Origin: Dysgonamonadaceae bacterium
GTDB taxonomy: Bacteria > Bacteroidota > Bacteroidia > Bacteroidales > Azobacteroidaceae
Assembly: GCA_031255425.1 (NCBI GenBank)
Contig: JAIRSN010000037.1
Span: 1-6,802 of the forward strand
Direction of reading: 5' to 3'
DNA: 6,802 nt
Positions 6,759-6,802 of the stretch are shown in pieces. Each line of letters starts with the position of its first letter. Within the stretch, counting starts at the first letter, position 1. The notes below the pieces were generated by a model. It was not told the DNA's origin, made no database searches, and worked only from the letters and a program-made list of their open reading frames with translations. A program made the translations under genes and the position numbers.

Positions 6759-6802
6759 ATGAAGATTATTACTTTTTACTTGTATCATGCACGCGCAGAA
6801 GA
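6759..6802 (+). CDS. Possible 5' end of a gene running off the window
   Basis: From ATG at 6759 the frame reads MKIITFYLYHARAE and is open to the window edge, 14 full codons. Earlier ATGs at 6730, 6745 and 6754 stop within a few codons. A purine-rich GTGGAG lies 7-12 bases upstream and AAAAGGAG lies further out (6714-6721). It begins about 100 bp after the 41-bp repeats, which would then lie in its upstream region. The fragment is too short to recognise or to be sure it is a gene. Confidence 0.3.
   Translation, partial: MKIITFYLYHARAE

Overview
The window looks like a chromosomal segment from a member of the Bacteroidales (phylum Bacteroidota). The support is a DUF4831-type secreted protein, Bacteroidota-style enolase, Mrp and TrmB variants, promoters matching the TAnnTTTG -7 / TTTG -33 pattern, and no clear Shine-Dalgarno sites. 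I cannot name the genus.

Layout, left to right. (1) Positions 1-1287 hold the 3' part of a plus-strand gene for a surface-type protein with an Ig-like stretch and a C-terminal FISUMP/C-type-lectin-like domain. Its last ~50 codons resemble the variable region of a diversity-generating retroelement (DGR) target. A C7/G8 hairpin lies ~50 bp past its stop, where DGR targets usually carry one. No reverse transcriptase or template repeat is in the window. (2) Positions 1462-2553 encode a secreted DUF4831 protein and 2611-3900 encode enolase, each on the plus strand behind its own promoter-like motif. (3) Two back-to-back hairpins (3936-3997) separate enolase from a convergent minus-strand pair. (4) That pair is trmB (5864-5112) followed 3 bp later by mrp (5108-4005), read from a well-formed promoter at 5894-5924. 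(5) Positions 5925-6758 contain no gene I trust. They hold a C-rich (minus-strand G-rich) structured tract with a strong G-quadruplex motif, then an AT-rich stretch, then six copies of a 41-bp tandem repeat, each built on a ~16-bp palindrome. (6) A possible gene start at 6759 runs off the right edge.

The housekeeping genes are ordinary: enolase for glycolysis, TrmB for tRNA m7G46, Mrp for Fe-S cluster delivery. The noteworthy parts are the two flanks: the putative hypervariable surface protein on the left and the palindromic repeat array on the right.
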